A stretch of 64,000 bases of DNA from positions 27,767,379-27,831,378 of the forward strand of contig OX235263.1 in assembly GCA_944472135.2 (NCBI GenBank), read 5' to 3'. The translations under genes and the position numbers were made by a program. Under the pieces are notes generated by a model, which was not told the origin of the DNA, did not search any database, and was given only the letters and a program-made list of their open reading frames with translations. The stretch's first letter is position 1. Every line of letters begins with the position of its first letter. Below, piece after piece: positions 53,312 to 64,000 of the stretch. Source of the DNA: Trichobilharzia regenti (taxonomy: Eukaryota > Platyhelminthes > Trematoda > Strigeidida > Schistosomatidae).

Positions 53312-54782
53312 CAGATGGTTGTCTAGTACTAGATCTCATCCCTTAAAGGTGCTTATACGTTTGAAAGACTTAATCATTGCAGAAAGAAGAAACTTGACAA
53401 TTTCCGAACAGAGTCTTGAGGATTTAAAATTAAGATAGCTGTATCATCAAGGTATCAAAACAACAACGATAAACAGATATATATTGCAAAATAAAAAGAC
53501 AGACTTTTCTTTTCAGTGCTTGCTGTGGATAAATTCCTGAGTTCTACGGTGTAAGACAGGGTATCCGAATATTCCTTATGTAGATTTCACGAGTGAACGC
53601 TATATGTTGTTCCATTTCACACAATAAAATCCTTGTTGACTATGGATATCTGGATGTGAGGAGAGCGGCTAATTTCCAAAATATTAAGGAAAAGTGATTC
53701 ACGCAGAAACTGAACACCTGTAGCGCAACAGTTCAAAGCTAGCAACACGAATGACTACAACAAGTCTTAAACTATGCACTACAACTTTTACTTTGCTAAA
53801 TACTCCAACAGACTTGACATAAACACTTGACAGGTATCAAATTTATACAGGAAGTCAGTAAGATTTAGTAAAATAAAAGTTCTTTTGGTTTCCATAGTTG
53901 TCCGTGCCGAATTTGTTCCTTTAAGGGCCTACAGAGATTAAAACTTCAATTAAATGACACACGTGGAAAAAATTCCATTCTTCATTACTAAGCTTAATGA
54001 AAAGAATCACGTTTCTTATTCTAAAAACATGAGCATTCGTAAGGTTTTACTTTATGTAAGTGCAGTTATATAGAGTTGCACAGTGCAACTCGATGCACAA
54101 TAGTATACATACAAATAAACTGAAAAATAATGTCCTCCTTAGCTTATGCACAATTTTTCCATCATTCAAGGTTTATAACATTCTTTCACCTATGAGCCAG
54201 TGTTATGTCTATGAAATCGCAATATTTCGTCAGTTAAATCTTCCCCCAAAACCAAGGCCAGTTGCAATATCCAATATATCCGATATCGCCTTTACCAGCT
54301 AGTATAAACCAATTTGATTTCTTTGTGCTCGCTTCTTGATTGTAAGGTATAGGTTCCTGACCTTCGGTAAACTTTTGCGTAGCTCGTCCCGCCACTTGAT
54401 TGTCGTGGCTTTGGTTGACTCCAAAGGGAGCGGTGCTGGGATTAATTATATGTGGTTTGTAGTATGAGGTGTATTAAGACTGTTACTACTGTGAATGGAG
54501 TTGATCCTTTCCCCAGTTAGTCCTCCGGTATCGTCGACAGGAGAAAAGAGATAATAATAACAGATATAATTAGCGAAGTTATTCAGACTAACAGACAGAA
54601 AAAGAAATAAGAAAACGTGACAACAGTTAGCTGGTTGAATTTGAAGAATAATGTGAATTACATATATCGGTAATAATGATAATAATAAGTGTAGTTAAAT
54701 TGTCAGGAGAGTAAGACGGGAGAGAATGTAAAGAAGTAAAACGACAAGTTTAATTGTCTACTCCTGAATGGTATATGCGATT
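53312..54782. other. Intergenic; nothing recognised
   Basis: AT-rich unique sequence with only short ORFs (the longest is 80 codons, 54060-54302), and no repeat or domain seen. Confidence 0.45.
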
Positions 54783-57090
54783 TTAAGGGGATAGGCCATT
54801 TGGATGCAGTCCTTGTGTCGCTGCATGGTTGTCCAGCCTTCGCTTAAAGGCGTCTAAAGATGGTGCCATAGCTACATCTGCAGGAAAGGAATTCCAGGGA
54901 TGGCAAACCCGCAGTGAAAAGAAGTGGGAGCACTGCCGGGTCCTTGCCCTCTGGTGAGCCATCCTTCTAGGATCCTGACGAGGAGGCCCATAACTACTCA
55001 ATGGTAGAACACCTTTGTTTAGGTGACTCTGGTCATTTGTTATTTTGTATGCAGTAATTAAATCCCCCCTAAGACGTTGATAGCTAGGTGTGAACTGGCC
55101 TAATTTCTTCAGCCTTTCAGCATACGGTTTATTTCGGAGACCAACCACTCTTTTTGTTGCCCATCTTTGGACTCTTTTCAAGAGGCTGGCGTCTCTTCTA
55201 AGCATTGAGGATGTAATAATATTATGCGCTTCAAGGTGTGGTCTGACGTATATTTTGTACAACTTTAGAAAGACCTCAGGAGTGAGTACACTTTACCGTC
55301 TATATGTAGAGTGTATGACCGCATATGCCCTCGCCACATCCCCCGGATAATTTACGCTTGTGTCCATATTATCCCATAGAATTAGACCTAAGTCGCGTTC
55401 CGACGTTGTGCAGGACTAGCTTTCATTGCACAGGGTGTAATTCGCATTCTGCAGTGTACAGGTGCTTAACTTCACTACTTTGCACTTTTTCAGGTTGAAG
55501 GTCATGTCAGTGGCCACCGCCCAATCTTTCAGAAGGTTTAGATCTTCTTGCAGCCTATCTGAGTCGTCCGGACACTTTATCGCCCTCCACATCCTTATGT
55601 CGTCGGCTAGGTAGTCCTTTAGCCATGACAGAAGTGGTTCACCTATACCTCCCTGACTTATTTTGTGTAGGAGAACGTCATGCCTTCTCAAAGTTTAGGA
55701 AGACCACATGGATTGGAACATTCATATCCTAGCATGATGTCCAATTGTCTCAGGCTGATAGTAGGTTAATAACGCAGGATCCGCCTTTTCTGAAACCATG
55801 TTGGGCTTCATGGAATATACTGGACCCATCGAGATATTCCCCGATGTGATACCTAATAGTACATTCCAGTACTTTAGACACCACTGAGAGTAGAGCTACT
55901 GGCCTATAAATAGTGGCGTTTTGCCTGTAACTACTATTGAAGATTGGAAAAAGGATGGCATATTTCCAATCCCTTGGCAGAGTCCCCGAATGCATTGAGT
56001 GTTAGAACAAGTGGCATATGGGTCTACAGAGAGCTTCGGCACGCTGTTTCAGAACAGACGACCTGATATCGTCACAACGTGTATACATAACAGGTGTCAA
56101 TGTAGTTGAAGATTGAACGATCAATTCATGGTTGTTTGCTCAAAACCAACTTCCCCAATTTTCGCGGAGGCATCAATACACCAGTCATCGTCTCATCGGT
56201 CGCTGTTTAGAAAGAAGTCAGGACAAAACCGTCAGAAGTAATATTATGATTTATTATTGTAATATTTGTTCATAGACCTTAGTTTTAAAGCTTAATCTTA
56301 AGGTTGGCTATATGTTGGTGTTAGAATAAAGAAATCTGTAGTGGCCAATCTGTGTTCTGGTTTTTGTGTCCGTTAGTACTAAGCGTTTCTGAGAAGCTTC
56401 GAGGAACAGCGTGAGGCGCAGCGTATCAAGAGCTGGGCATTGACGGTTTACGAGACGTGGCTGACACCAGGTGTGAGTCGCTGTAGCTTCCTTAGTACTA
56501 TTTTGGGGTTTATTTGGGGAGTATACACTAGATCTGCCTACTGTGAAATAGCAGTGTCACCATTTTTGTCCCTATCGGTAATACATACGTTGCTGTTTAG
56601 CTGTTTGGCAAAGGCAAAACTGAATGTTTCAGACATCTCGATACTAGTGAGATATTGACCGTTTGGGCCTACTAACGCGCACGACCCCTGGTTTCTCGGT
56701 TTTCTTTACGACATGAATCGGTACAATTTTTTGGGGTTTGCTAGGAGCTTTTTAGCAACGTTTACCTGGAATGACCTCCTGTCCCTCTTGACTCTCGCAT
56801 TCCACCGGTTTCTGAGTTCGAGTTATGCATCGTGATCGGTCTGACTCTTAGATACACGCCACGTAAACCAAGCCTTCCGCTTTGCTTTCAGAATACGTTC
56901 TATGCCTCCCTTCAGCCGTGATGACTTTTTTGGGTTGTGTCGTGACTAAAGGGACGGTAATCGAGATTGCTATATGAACATTTTTTTTTACCATTTTCCA
57001 GTTTTCATCCGCAGATAGGTCATCCCATGCTCAGGGCCAGTCTGCGTTGGACAAGAGCCTCCGCATTTCAGCAGGGTCAGCCTTGCCGGC
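54783..57090 (-). pseudogene. Jockey/CR1-like non-LTR element, linker and reverse transcriptase, broken
   Basis: Reading right to left: linker (LSADENWKMV, RLKGGIERILKAKRKAWF, ELRNRWNARVKRDRRSF, about 57010-56750), an NKNGDTA-type stretch leading to VLRKLQRLTPG at 56467, [solo LTR 56095-56466], SVLKQRAEALCRPICHLF, LPRDWKYAILFPIF, YRPVALLSVVSKVLE, AQHGFRKGGSC (55750-55995), then EPLLSWLKDYL fused to ADDIRMWRAI with about 50 residues lost, and the C-terminal region RPHLEAHNI, LLKRVQRWATKRVVGL, SYQRLRGDLI (54783-55262). Several stops. It differs from the CR1 family at 32-47 kb. Confidence 0.8.
56095..56466 (+). repeat. Solo LTR of the Gag/membrane family
   Basis: 372 bases, TGTCAAT...GCTGACA, inserted in the Jockey-like element, whose coding sequence continues on both sides. 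Flanks ACAGG and CCAGG are a near-perfect 5-bp target duplication. A solo LTR arises by recombination between the two LTRs of a full element. Confidence 0.85.
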
Positions 57091-58050
57091 CTATAACTCC
57101 TCACACTATATTTTGATTTTGATTTAAAACTAAGGATAATATATGTCCGTTTCCATTTGGAAGGACATACATCTTCCTAAGTGACGTTGAAAATACTTCA
57201 AGCGAAATTAGGTGGAGATCGTGTCCCCTATTTTTAGCAAAGATGTAGGAAATGATTAAGGTTCTTGACTGCAGAAGAATTTCAATGAACCGACAGCACT
57301 TTTTATACCATCAACTGTCAAGCATATTTTCGACAGTATTTCGCCTGTTACAGAGTCAAAGTCGATGCATGCAGAAACACTGTGTGTGTTTTTGTCAGAA
57401 GAGTGCTTTATGAAAAGTTCAGCTATGGCTACATCGTCCTTAACAGCATCATCATCATGAAGAATGTAAGGAATAATATGTTCCTCTTGTTGCAGTCATT
57501 TTTGAAAGTTTGCAAAAAGAACTAATTTTGCAGCTACTTTTAGGAGCAACAAGTTCTTTGTTAGTTTTATTGTCATTGTCTGATCTGATTCTATCACGCA
57601 CTTTCGCATAATAACGGGCGAGGCGATGCCTGTAGATTTATCACAAGTTATAAGGGGCTTTCACGGTTTGTTCCCTGCAGAATCTGGTATATATAGTTGA
57701 GTTACGCATTTATGTTTAGATTTATACCAAAGAATAGGTTCGATGAAGCAAACTGTTATGTTGGGGTAGAGACTGATAAGAACAGTATCAATGTATGCCG
57801 AGAAGGAAAAAGTATCCCGGTTTTGGCGACGAATGAAGGAAAGAGTTGTTTCCCACTTAGCCTTTGAAAACTCTGAGTTTTATTGTCCATTGACGGCCTT
57901 TAGCTGACAAACTTACTGCTAGGATAAATTTAGAAATGACCGTGTTTTGGTCGCCATCGGGGGATAAATTCCAGCTCGAGAACTGTCAGTAAAATTGTTG
58001 GGTTTCAGAATAAGGCCCAGGATGTTGGATTTACGTGTAGGGTAATTAAC
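57091..58050 (-). pseudogene. Fragment of a second non-LTR element, linker and reverse transcriptase fingers
   Basis: On the minus strand, in shifting frames: DDDAVKDDVAIAELFIKH, SACIDFDSVTGEILSK, GIKSAVGSLK, IPTSLLKIG-like and PSKWKRTYII, ending at RSYRPA near 57091, the start of a CR1-like reverse transcriptase. It then joins the linker of the preceding element, so two elements are fused here. The part right of about 57500 is less certain. Confidence 0.55.
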
Positions 58051-58385
58051 GTTTTATGTCCATCCATCGTATTTATAAAACGATCAAAGTATGTAGGAGC
58101 ACTTAGGCTATTCCATTGGATATCAGAAATTTTAAAACCGCAAGCTGTAATTTTATAGTCAAAATTTAGTGAAGAGACGTTGTCAATGAACGCGAATATT
58201 CAACGTTTGCTTTTGGGAACTGGTAGGAACTTCGGGGCAACTCGAAAGTGCGAATGGTTCCATCCTGTATAAGTTCAACGAGACGACCAAAAACGAATAA
58301 ATGTACTACAAATTTTATTTTTTATAGACTTGTGCCGTTCTCTACTTGAATTGCCAAACAATATAACTTCCTTCCTACAATACTG

Positions 58386-59184
58386 GTGTTCTGAAGTTAA
58401 AGTACACAGTATTTGTTGATGTGGAGCATCTTCGTAACGATAAGAACTTGGGTATATATTGCTTGACATACGTGTTCAAAAATTTCACGTAGATGGTTCG
58501 TTGTGTTCGTTTCAGAATTGGACGGGCGGAATATACATCTCAATAAAAGTCTTTCATTTCAGTTAGTGTTCAGTGTTGGCGTACTCTATCTGTCAGTGAG
58601 CAACCGGATCATCAAATTCTATACCGTGGAATTTGTTACTAACAAAAGTAAGACATCCACCACGTCCTTCTTCTTTAACAGGTCTAAAGTGTGTGAATCC
58701 GCGAGGTCTTAACAATCTGTCATTGAAGTTGGATGGCAACCAGGTCTAGGTAACTAAAAAGACAGAAGCCATACAAAGTGAAAGTAAGGAGTGAAAGTAC
58801 GGCATTTTACTACGGACAGAACGAGAGTTAATAAGGAAAAGAGTAAATGGCCATTAATCAGTGGTAAGAACTGAGGAAAACGAAGGAGATGATGGTGTGA
58901 TTCAGCTAAGGTTAAATGAAAATTCTTACAATACTGGTGTACATATTAGTAATACATAGTATTTATCGGTGTCGAGCGCATTCGTCACAATAGGATCTTA
59001 GGGATAAGTTCCTTGACAGTTTTTATTTGTTTTCTGGAGTGCCTTCTGCGGCAGTTTCTATTCATCTGTTTGTTTTCTGGAGCGCCTTTCGGAACTCATC
59101 CGGGTTTACTTACTAGATCTGCAGCCAGCTTCTGTTTGAACATGGATTATCAAGGCGATTTGGATCTTTTGATGACGTTGTATA
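58386..59184. other. Unidentified; contains two related ~100-base pieces
   Basis: About 58375-58475 and 58925-59025 are similar at roughly 70 percent (CTACAATACTGGTGT... to ...CTTGACA). The second runs into the leader of Gag copy D, so these may be ends of a diverged LTR. No credible ORF. Confidence 0.35.
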
Positions 59185-59423
59185 ATGCCTGAGTCAAGGG
59201 AGGGACGTGTCACCATGGAAGCAGACAAAAAAGTAGGTAACGATGAGATGCATGTCAATTGTAATGATATGAACGAGGCTCAGCATGATGAGTCTTATGT
59301 TCACGAGTCGCTGTTTAAGGATAGTAGTGCTTTAAGGCGCCCCGATTTTGAGCCTCGGTACTTTGATGGAAACCCAGCCGACTACCCACAGTTTGTCAAT
59401 GAGTTTGAGGTCATGTTGAGTGG
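59185..59423 (+). pseudogene. Gag-like gene, copy D, N-terminal fragment
   Basis: MPESREGRVTMEADKKVGND, then RPDFEPRYFDGNPADYPQFV and NEFEVMLSG align with residues 1-80 of the copy F protein. It ends where the LTR of copy C begins, so C inserted into D. Confidence 0.78.
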
Positions 59424-59786
59424 TGTCAATGAGGATGAAGATTGAACGATCAATTCATGGTTGTTTTCTCAAACCCAACTCCTCCATATTTTCGCGGGAG
59501 TCATCAATACTGCAGTCATCGTTTCATCGTTTGCTGTTCGTTGGAAGAGAGAAACCCTGTCAGAAGTATTATTGTGATTTATTCTTAAGACATTTATTCT
59601 TGGACTTTGTGTACAATAACCTAATGTTTGGCTCTGTGTTGGTGCAAGAATAAACGGTTTTTGACTCACCAATTTGTGTTCTGGTTTTTGTACGTTGGCT
59701 ATTACGCACAGCTCCTGAACGTCTTCCAAGGGCAGCGTGTGGTCCAGTGTAGTTAGACCTGGACATTGGCAGTTTTTGATAATTCT
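59424..59786 (+). repeat. 5' LTR of Gag/membrane copy C
   Basis: Starts TGTCAATGAGG and keeps the family LTR landmarks (GAACGATCAATTCATGG, ATTTTCGCGGGAG, AATAAA). More diverged from F than E is and closest to LTR copy A. The right end is approximate. Confidence 0.75.
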
Positions 59787-59884
59787 GGTGGAATTATTCG
59801 TCTTATATGTTGTCAATTCGTCTTTTCTCGCGTCTGCCCGTCTTCTTTGGACAAGTGTTATTTGAAACTTTTCTGGATCCTTCG

Positions 59885-60622
59885 GTCAAGAAAAAGACCA
59901 AGCGTTTTTGAAGCAGACAGGAAAGTAGGTAATGGTGAGTTGCCTGTTATATTTAATGATGTGTCTGATGCTATGCATGATAAGATTGATGTCTGTGTTT
60001 CGCCATCTGAGGATAATAGAAATTTTAAAATTTCTAAATTTCAGCCTCGGTGTTTCGACGGAAACTCAGCTGACTATACACAGTTTGTAAAGGAGTTTGA
60101 AGTCATGTTGAGGGGGTTTGCAATAAATGACGAAACGAAGTTAATGTATTTGTTGAGGTACTGTACTGGAGTTGCTGCAAGAGCTATACAGTGCTGCAGG
60201 CTTATGTCTCTGACCAAAGGATATACAGAGCCCGTGAGGATATTACATCAAAGGTTTGGAAAGTCATTTATGATGTCCCCTAGTATTTTTGCGACCGTGA
60301 AAGGTAATGGATTACAGTTAAACGATAATTCAGAGGAACTCACAGAGTTCTTGGACAGTTTAATTGTATATAAAAATAATCTCGTGTCTATTAATTGTGT
60401 AGACGAATTGAATTCAATTCCGTGCTTGAGAAATTCGCCAAGAGGTTACCAGTTCTTCTGCAAAGAAAGTTCATGAAGATCAGCTCCCGTCTAGTGGATG
60501 AATGTATTGAGCCAAAGATCGGTGATATTCCCAAACTGGTAAAAGAAAGTGTCAACCAAGCTATAAGCAAGTTTGCCGGTATATTGCATACCACCTCTGG
60601 AATAGAGAAGACAGAGAGCTAA
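59885..60622 (+). pseudogene. Gag-like gene, copy C, truncated
   Basis: RPSVFEADRKVGNGELPV, FQPRCFDGNSADYTQFVKEF, YLLRYCTGVAARAIQCC and FATVKGNGLQLNDNSEEL match copy F residues about 5-250. The initiator ATG is lost, a frameshift lies near 60415, and a stop at 60620 ends it. The C-terminal half, including the membrane tail, is absent. Confidence 0.8.
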
Positions 60623-60834
60623 ACGCAGTCATTTATGGCGAAGGGTGTAGAGGACTGTTAGGAGAGCTCATTAGCATTACAAATATGCAAATAAAAATCC
60701 AAGTCAATGAGATGATAGGGTAACAATATATTATCAAAAATGCAGTAATGCGTTATGTTAATAAAAAGGTTACTTGGATATAATGTTAAAGTCCACTGCT
60801 ACAAATTATTGATATAATGCACGGGAGCGTTCAC

Positions 60835-61300
60835 TGTTGGAATGGTGTCTACTGGTAGATGCTGTGGACCGGTTGTAGAGTTGTCTTCGGACAAGGATCA
60901 TAGACTCCTGCGATAAATCTAAAGTACACAACACGGTATACGTGTAGCAAGTAAGCAGTAGTGGCCAGAGAGAAGGCGAAGCTCCCAACAGAAAACAACA
61001 GAAGACAGGGGCTGGCAACAGGTCGTTTTATTACGGAAATCAATGCGTATTTATATGTATTTCACATACATTATTATAGCTCATGCAAGTAGACAAACGC
61101 AGTTTTCTGATAGCTTGTTTCGGTTAACCATCGAAAAGTAGAGCCATCTATCTGCGAATCACATTTGCCCACATTAAGTTTGCTGTGATTGGTTGAATCA
61201 GCCTTGTTCAAATTTTCTCACGGCCAATATTAGTGACCTAGACATTGACGTAGATTGATGTCTATCAATTGGCTAGCAGTCTGCTCTCACCACACCAACA
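60835..61300 (-). repeat. Probable solo LTR of another element
   Basis: 466 bases bounded by TGTTGG and CCAACA. On the minus strand it has TATAAATACG and, about 40 bases on, AATAAAACGACCTGTTG, the promoter and polyadenylation order of an LTR. No target duplication was seen and there is no second copy in the window, so the call is provisional. Confidence 0.45.
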
Positions 61301-61709
61301 GTATAGTGTATTTTAAATTGTACACGGAAGACATATATATTTTAACATGAATCGTTTTAAACAAAAATCATGTACAATGTCTCTAATTTCTACAACTAAC
61401 AAAAGGTGTACAATCATATTTTTACGCACTCCAAACGGCTCCTCCCGCAGAGGTCCGGATTGACTACGGGAAACTGTTACTGTTCGTGAAGCAAATAATA
61501 ATGGTAATAACAATTTCGGGATAAAAATGAGGGTACATAATAACATGCATATACGCGAAAAGGTATTTGAATCATGTCAAGTCTGAAAGCATATACAATT
61601 AGTTCAACATCAAAAATTGAAATAGGTCATGTCAATTAAATGAGGTCGGTTTCCCATTTGCACAAACCCTGAACGAAGTTTTTTAATGTATAAAGAAAAA
61701 TATGTATAT
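61301..61709. other. Unidentified spacer
   Basis: AT-rich sequence without ORF or repeat similarity, ending exactly at the LTR edge of the duplicated block. Confidence 0.45.
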
Positions 61710-62081
61710 TGTCAATGTAGTTGAAGATTGAACGATCGATTCATGGTTGTTTGCTCAAAACCAACTTCCCCAATTTTTGAGGAGGCATCAATACACCAGT
61801 CATCGTCTCATCGGTCGCTGTTTAGAAAGAAGTCAGGACAAAACCGTCAGAAGTAATATTGTGATTTATTATTGTAATATTTGTTCATAGACCTTAGTTT
61901 TAAAGCTTAATCTTAAGGTTGGCTATATGTTGGTGTTAGAATAAAGAAATCTCGAGTGGCCAATCTGTGTTCTGGTTTTTGTGTCCGTTAGTACTAAGCA
62001 TTTCTGAGAAGCTTCGAGGAACAGCGTGAGGCGCAGCGTATCAAGAGCTGGGCATTGACGGCTTACGAGACGTGGCTGACA
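61710..62081 (+). repeat. LTR of the Gag/membrane family, duplicate copy
   Basis: 372 bases and nearly identical to 56095-56466. Its left flank (TATAT) is unlike that of the first copy (ACAGG), while its right flank is the same (CCAGG). Confidence 0.85.
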
Positions 62082-64000
62082 CCAGGTGTGAGTCGCTGTA
62101 GCTTCCTTAGTACTATTTTGGGGTTTATTTGGGGAGTATACACTAGATCTGCCTACTGTGAAATAGCAGTGTCACCATTTTTGTCCCTATCGGTAATACA
62201 TACGTTGCTGTTTAGCTGTTTGGCAAAGGCAAAACTGAATGTTTCAGACATCTCGATACTAGTGAGATATTGACCGTTTGGGCCTACTAACGCGCACGAC
62301 CCCTGGTTTCTCGGTTTTCTTTACGACATGAATCGGTACAATTTTTTGGGGTTTGCTAGGAGCTTTTTAGCAACGTTTACCTGGAATGACCTCCTGTCCC
62401 TCTTGACTCTCGCATTCCACCGGTTTCTGAGTTCGAGTTATGCATCGTGATCGGTCTGACTCTTAGATACACGCCACGTAAACCAAGCCTTCCGCTTTGC
62501 TTTCAGAATACGTTCTATGCCTCCCTTCAGCCGTGATGACTTTTTTGGGTTGTGTCGTGACTAAAGGGACGGTAATCTAGATTGCTATATGAACATTTTT
62601 TTTTTACCATTTTCCAGTTTTCATCCGCAGATAGGTCATCCCATGCTCAGGGCCAGTCTGCGTTGGACAAGAGCCTCCGCATTTCAGCAGGGTCAGCCTT
62701 GCCGGCCTATAACTCCTCACACTATATTTTGATTTTGATTTAAAACTAAGGATAATATATGTCCGTTTCCATTTGGAAGGACATACATCTTCCTAAGTGA
62801 CGTTGAAAATACTTCAAGCGAAATTAGGTGGAGATCGTGTCCCCTATTTTTAGCAAAGATGTAGGAAATGATTAAGGTTCTTGACTGCAGAAGAATTTCA
62901 ATGAACCGACTGCACTTTTTATACCATCAACTGTCAAGCATATTTTCGACAGTATTTCGCCTGTTACAGAGTCAAAGTCGATGCATGCAGAAACACTGTG
63001 TGTGTTTTAGTCAGAAGAGTGCTTTATGAAAAGTTCAGCTATGACTACATCGTCCTTAACAGCATCATCAGCATGAAGAATGTAAGGAATAATATGTTCC
63101 TCTTGTTGCAGTCATTTTTGAAAGTTTGCAAAAAGAACTAATTTTGCAGCTACTTTTAGGAGCAACAAGTTCTTTGTTAGTTTTATTGGCATTGTCTGAT
63201 CTGATTCTATCACGCACTTTCGCATAATAACGGGCGAGGCGATGCCTGTAGATTTATCACAAGTAATAAGGGGCTTTCACGGTTTGTTCCCTGCAGAATC
63301 TTGTATATATAGTTGAGTTACGCATTTATGTTTAGATTTATACCAAAGAATAGGTTCGATGAAGCAAACTGTTATGTTGGGGTAGAGACTGATAAGAACA
63401 GTATCAATGCATGCCGACAAGGAAAAAGTATCCCGGTTTTGGCGACGAATGAAGGAAAGAGTTGTTTCCCACTTAGCCTTTGAAAACTCTTAGTTTTATT
63501 GTCCATTGACGGCCTTTAGCTGACAAACTTACTGCTAGGATAAATTTAGAAATGACCGTGTTTTGGTCGCCATCGGGGGATAAATTCCAGCTCGAGTGCT
63601 GTCAGTAAAATTGTTGAGTTTCAGAATAAGGCCCAGGATGTTGGATTTACGTGTAGGGTAATTAACGTTTTATGTCCATCCATCGTATTTATAAAACGAT
63701 CAAAGTATGTAGGAGCACTTAGGCTATTCCATTGGATATCAGAAATTTTAAAGCCGCAAGCTGTAATTTTATAGTCAAAATTTAGTGAAGAGACGTTGTC
63801 AATGAACGCGAATATTCAACGTTTGCTTTTGGGAACTGGTGGGAACTTCGGGGCGACTCGAAGGTGCGAATGGTTCCATCCTGTATAAGTTCAACGAGAC
63901 GACCAAAAACGAATAAATGTACTACATAATTTTAAAATATTTTTTATAGACTTGTGCCGTTCTCTACTTCAATTGCCAAACAATATAACTTCCTTCCTAC
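61710..64000 (+). repeat. Direct duplicate of 56095-58385 (LTR plus broken non-LTR elements)
   Basis: Shift 5,615. It matches by eye at about 98-99 percent with small indels and runs off the window end. It begins precisely at the first base of the LTR. It contains the LTR (61710-62081), then the Jockey-like linker and the second element's reverse transcriptase fragment on the minus strand (62082-63670), all with the same defects as in the first copy. Confidence 0.88.

Noticed and set aside
60835..61300. Full LTR element bounded by TGTTGG...CCAACA
   Set aside because: Only one such block exists and no internal coding region lies next to it; retained only as a probable solo LTR.

Overview
The window looks like repeat-rich, AT-rich nuclear DNA of a flatworm, most likely a schistosome-type trematode. 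That inference rests on the mix of retroelements: a CsRn1/Boudicca-like Ty3/Gypsy element with a tRNA-Trp primer site, an RTE-type non-LTR element, several CR1/Jockey-type non-LTR elements, a tRNA-derived SINE and a multi-copy LTR family. No species-diagnostic host gene was recognised. There is no rRNA gene, canonical tRNA gene or CRISPR array. Nearly all recognisable coding sequence belongs to mobile elements, most of it broken.

Layout. 1-3 kb: a near-identical 1,833-bp tandem duplication. 3-13.2 kb: mostly unique AT-rich DNA with one plausible host exon on the minus strand (signal peptide plus splice donor, 5145-5220), two SINE copies, a near-perfect inverted repeat (9072-9225) and a third, inverted copy of part of the 1,833-bp unit. 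13.3-22 kb: a broken member (copy A) of an LTR family that encodes a Gag-like protein with a cysteine-rich membrane tail; a Gypsy element (14162-18676) and a CR1-containing segment are inserted in it. 22-31.2 kb: nested insertions in which a CR1 element is split by an RTE element, which is split by a short sequence carrying a structurally complete 3,964-bp LTR element (copy F, 25066-29029). 32-38.1 kb: a near full-length CR1 element with a broken ORF1 and an intact 1,039-residue ORF2. 38.3-47.9 kb: two defective CR1 copies in opposite orientations, the right one carrying a 1.8-kb LTR element with one Gag-like ORF. 47.9-53.3 kb: copy E of the Gag/membrane family, minus strand, with an internal repeat and captured CR1 pieces. 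54.8-64 kb: degenerate Jockey/CR1-like reverse transcriptases on the minus strand, a solo LTR, further family copies (C and D), and a direct duplication of at least 2.29 kb that starts exactly at an LTR edge.

The most interesting content is the Gag/membrane LTR family. Copy F has 358-bp LTRs differing at only 4 positions, a 5-bp target duplication, one uninterrupted 651-codon ORF (DUF1759-like Gag at the N terminus, Cys-rich transmembrane segment at the C terminus) and no protease, reverse transcriptase or integrase. Behind the ORF lie three tandem units that can each fold as paired hairpins. Copies A and E keep the same tail. The family must borrow its enzymes, so it looks like a non-autonomous but recently mobile element. 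The second notable element (43943-45766) seems to have lost almost all of pol and keeps Gag and zinc knuckles in frame with what looks like an integrase tail. All alignments and foldings were done by eye.
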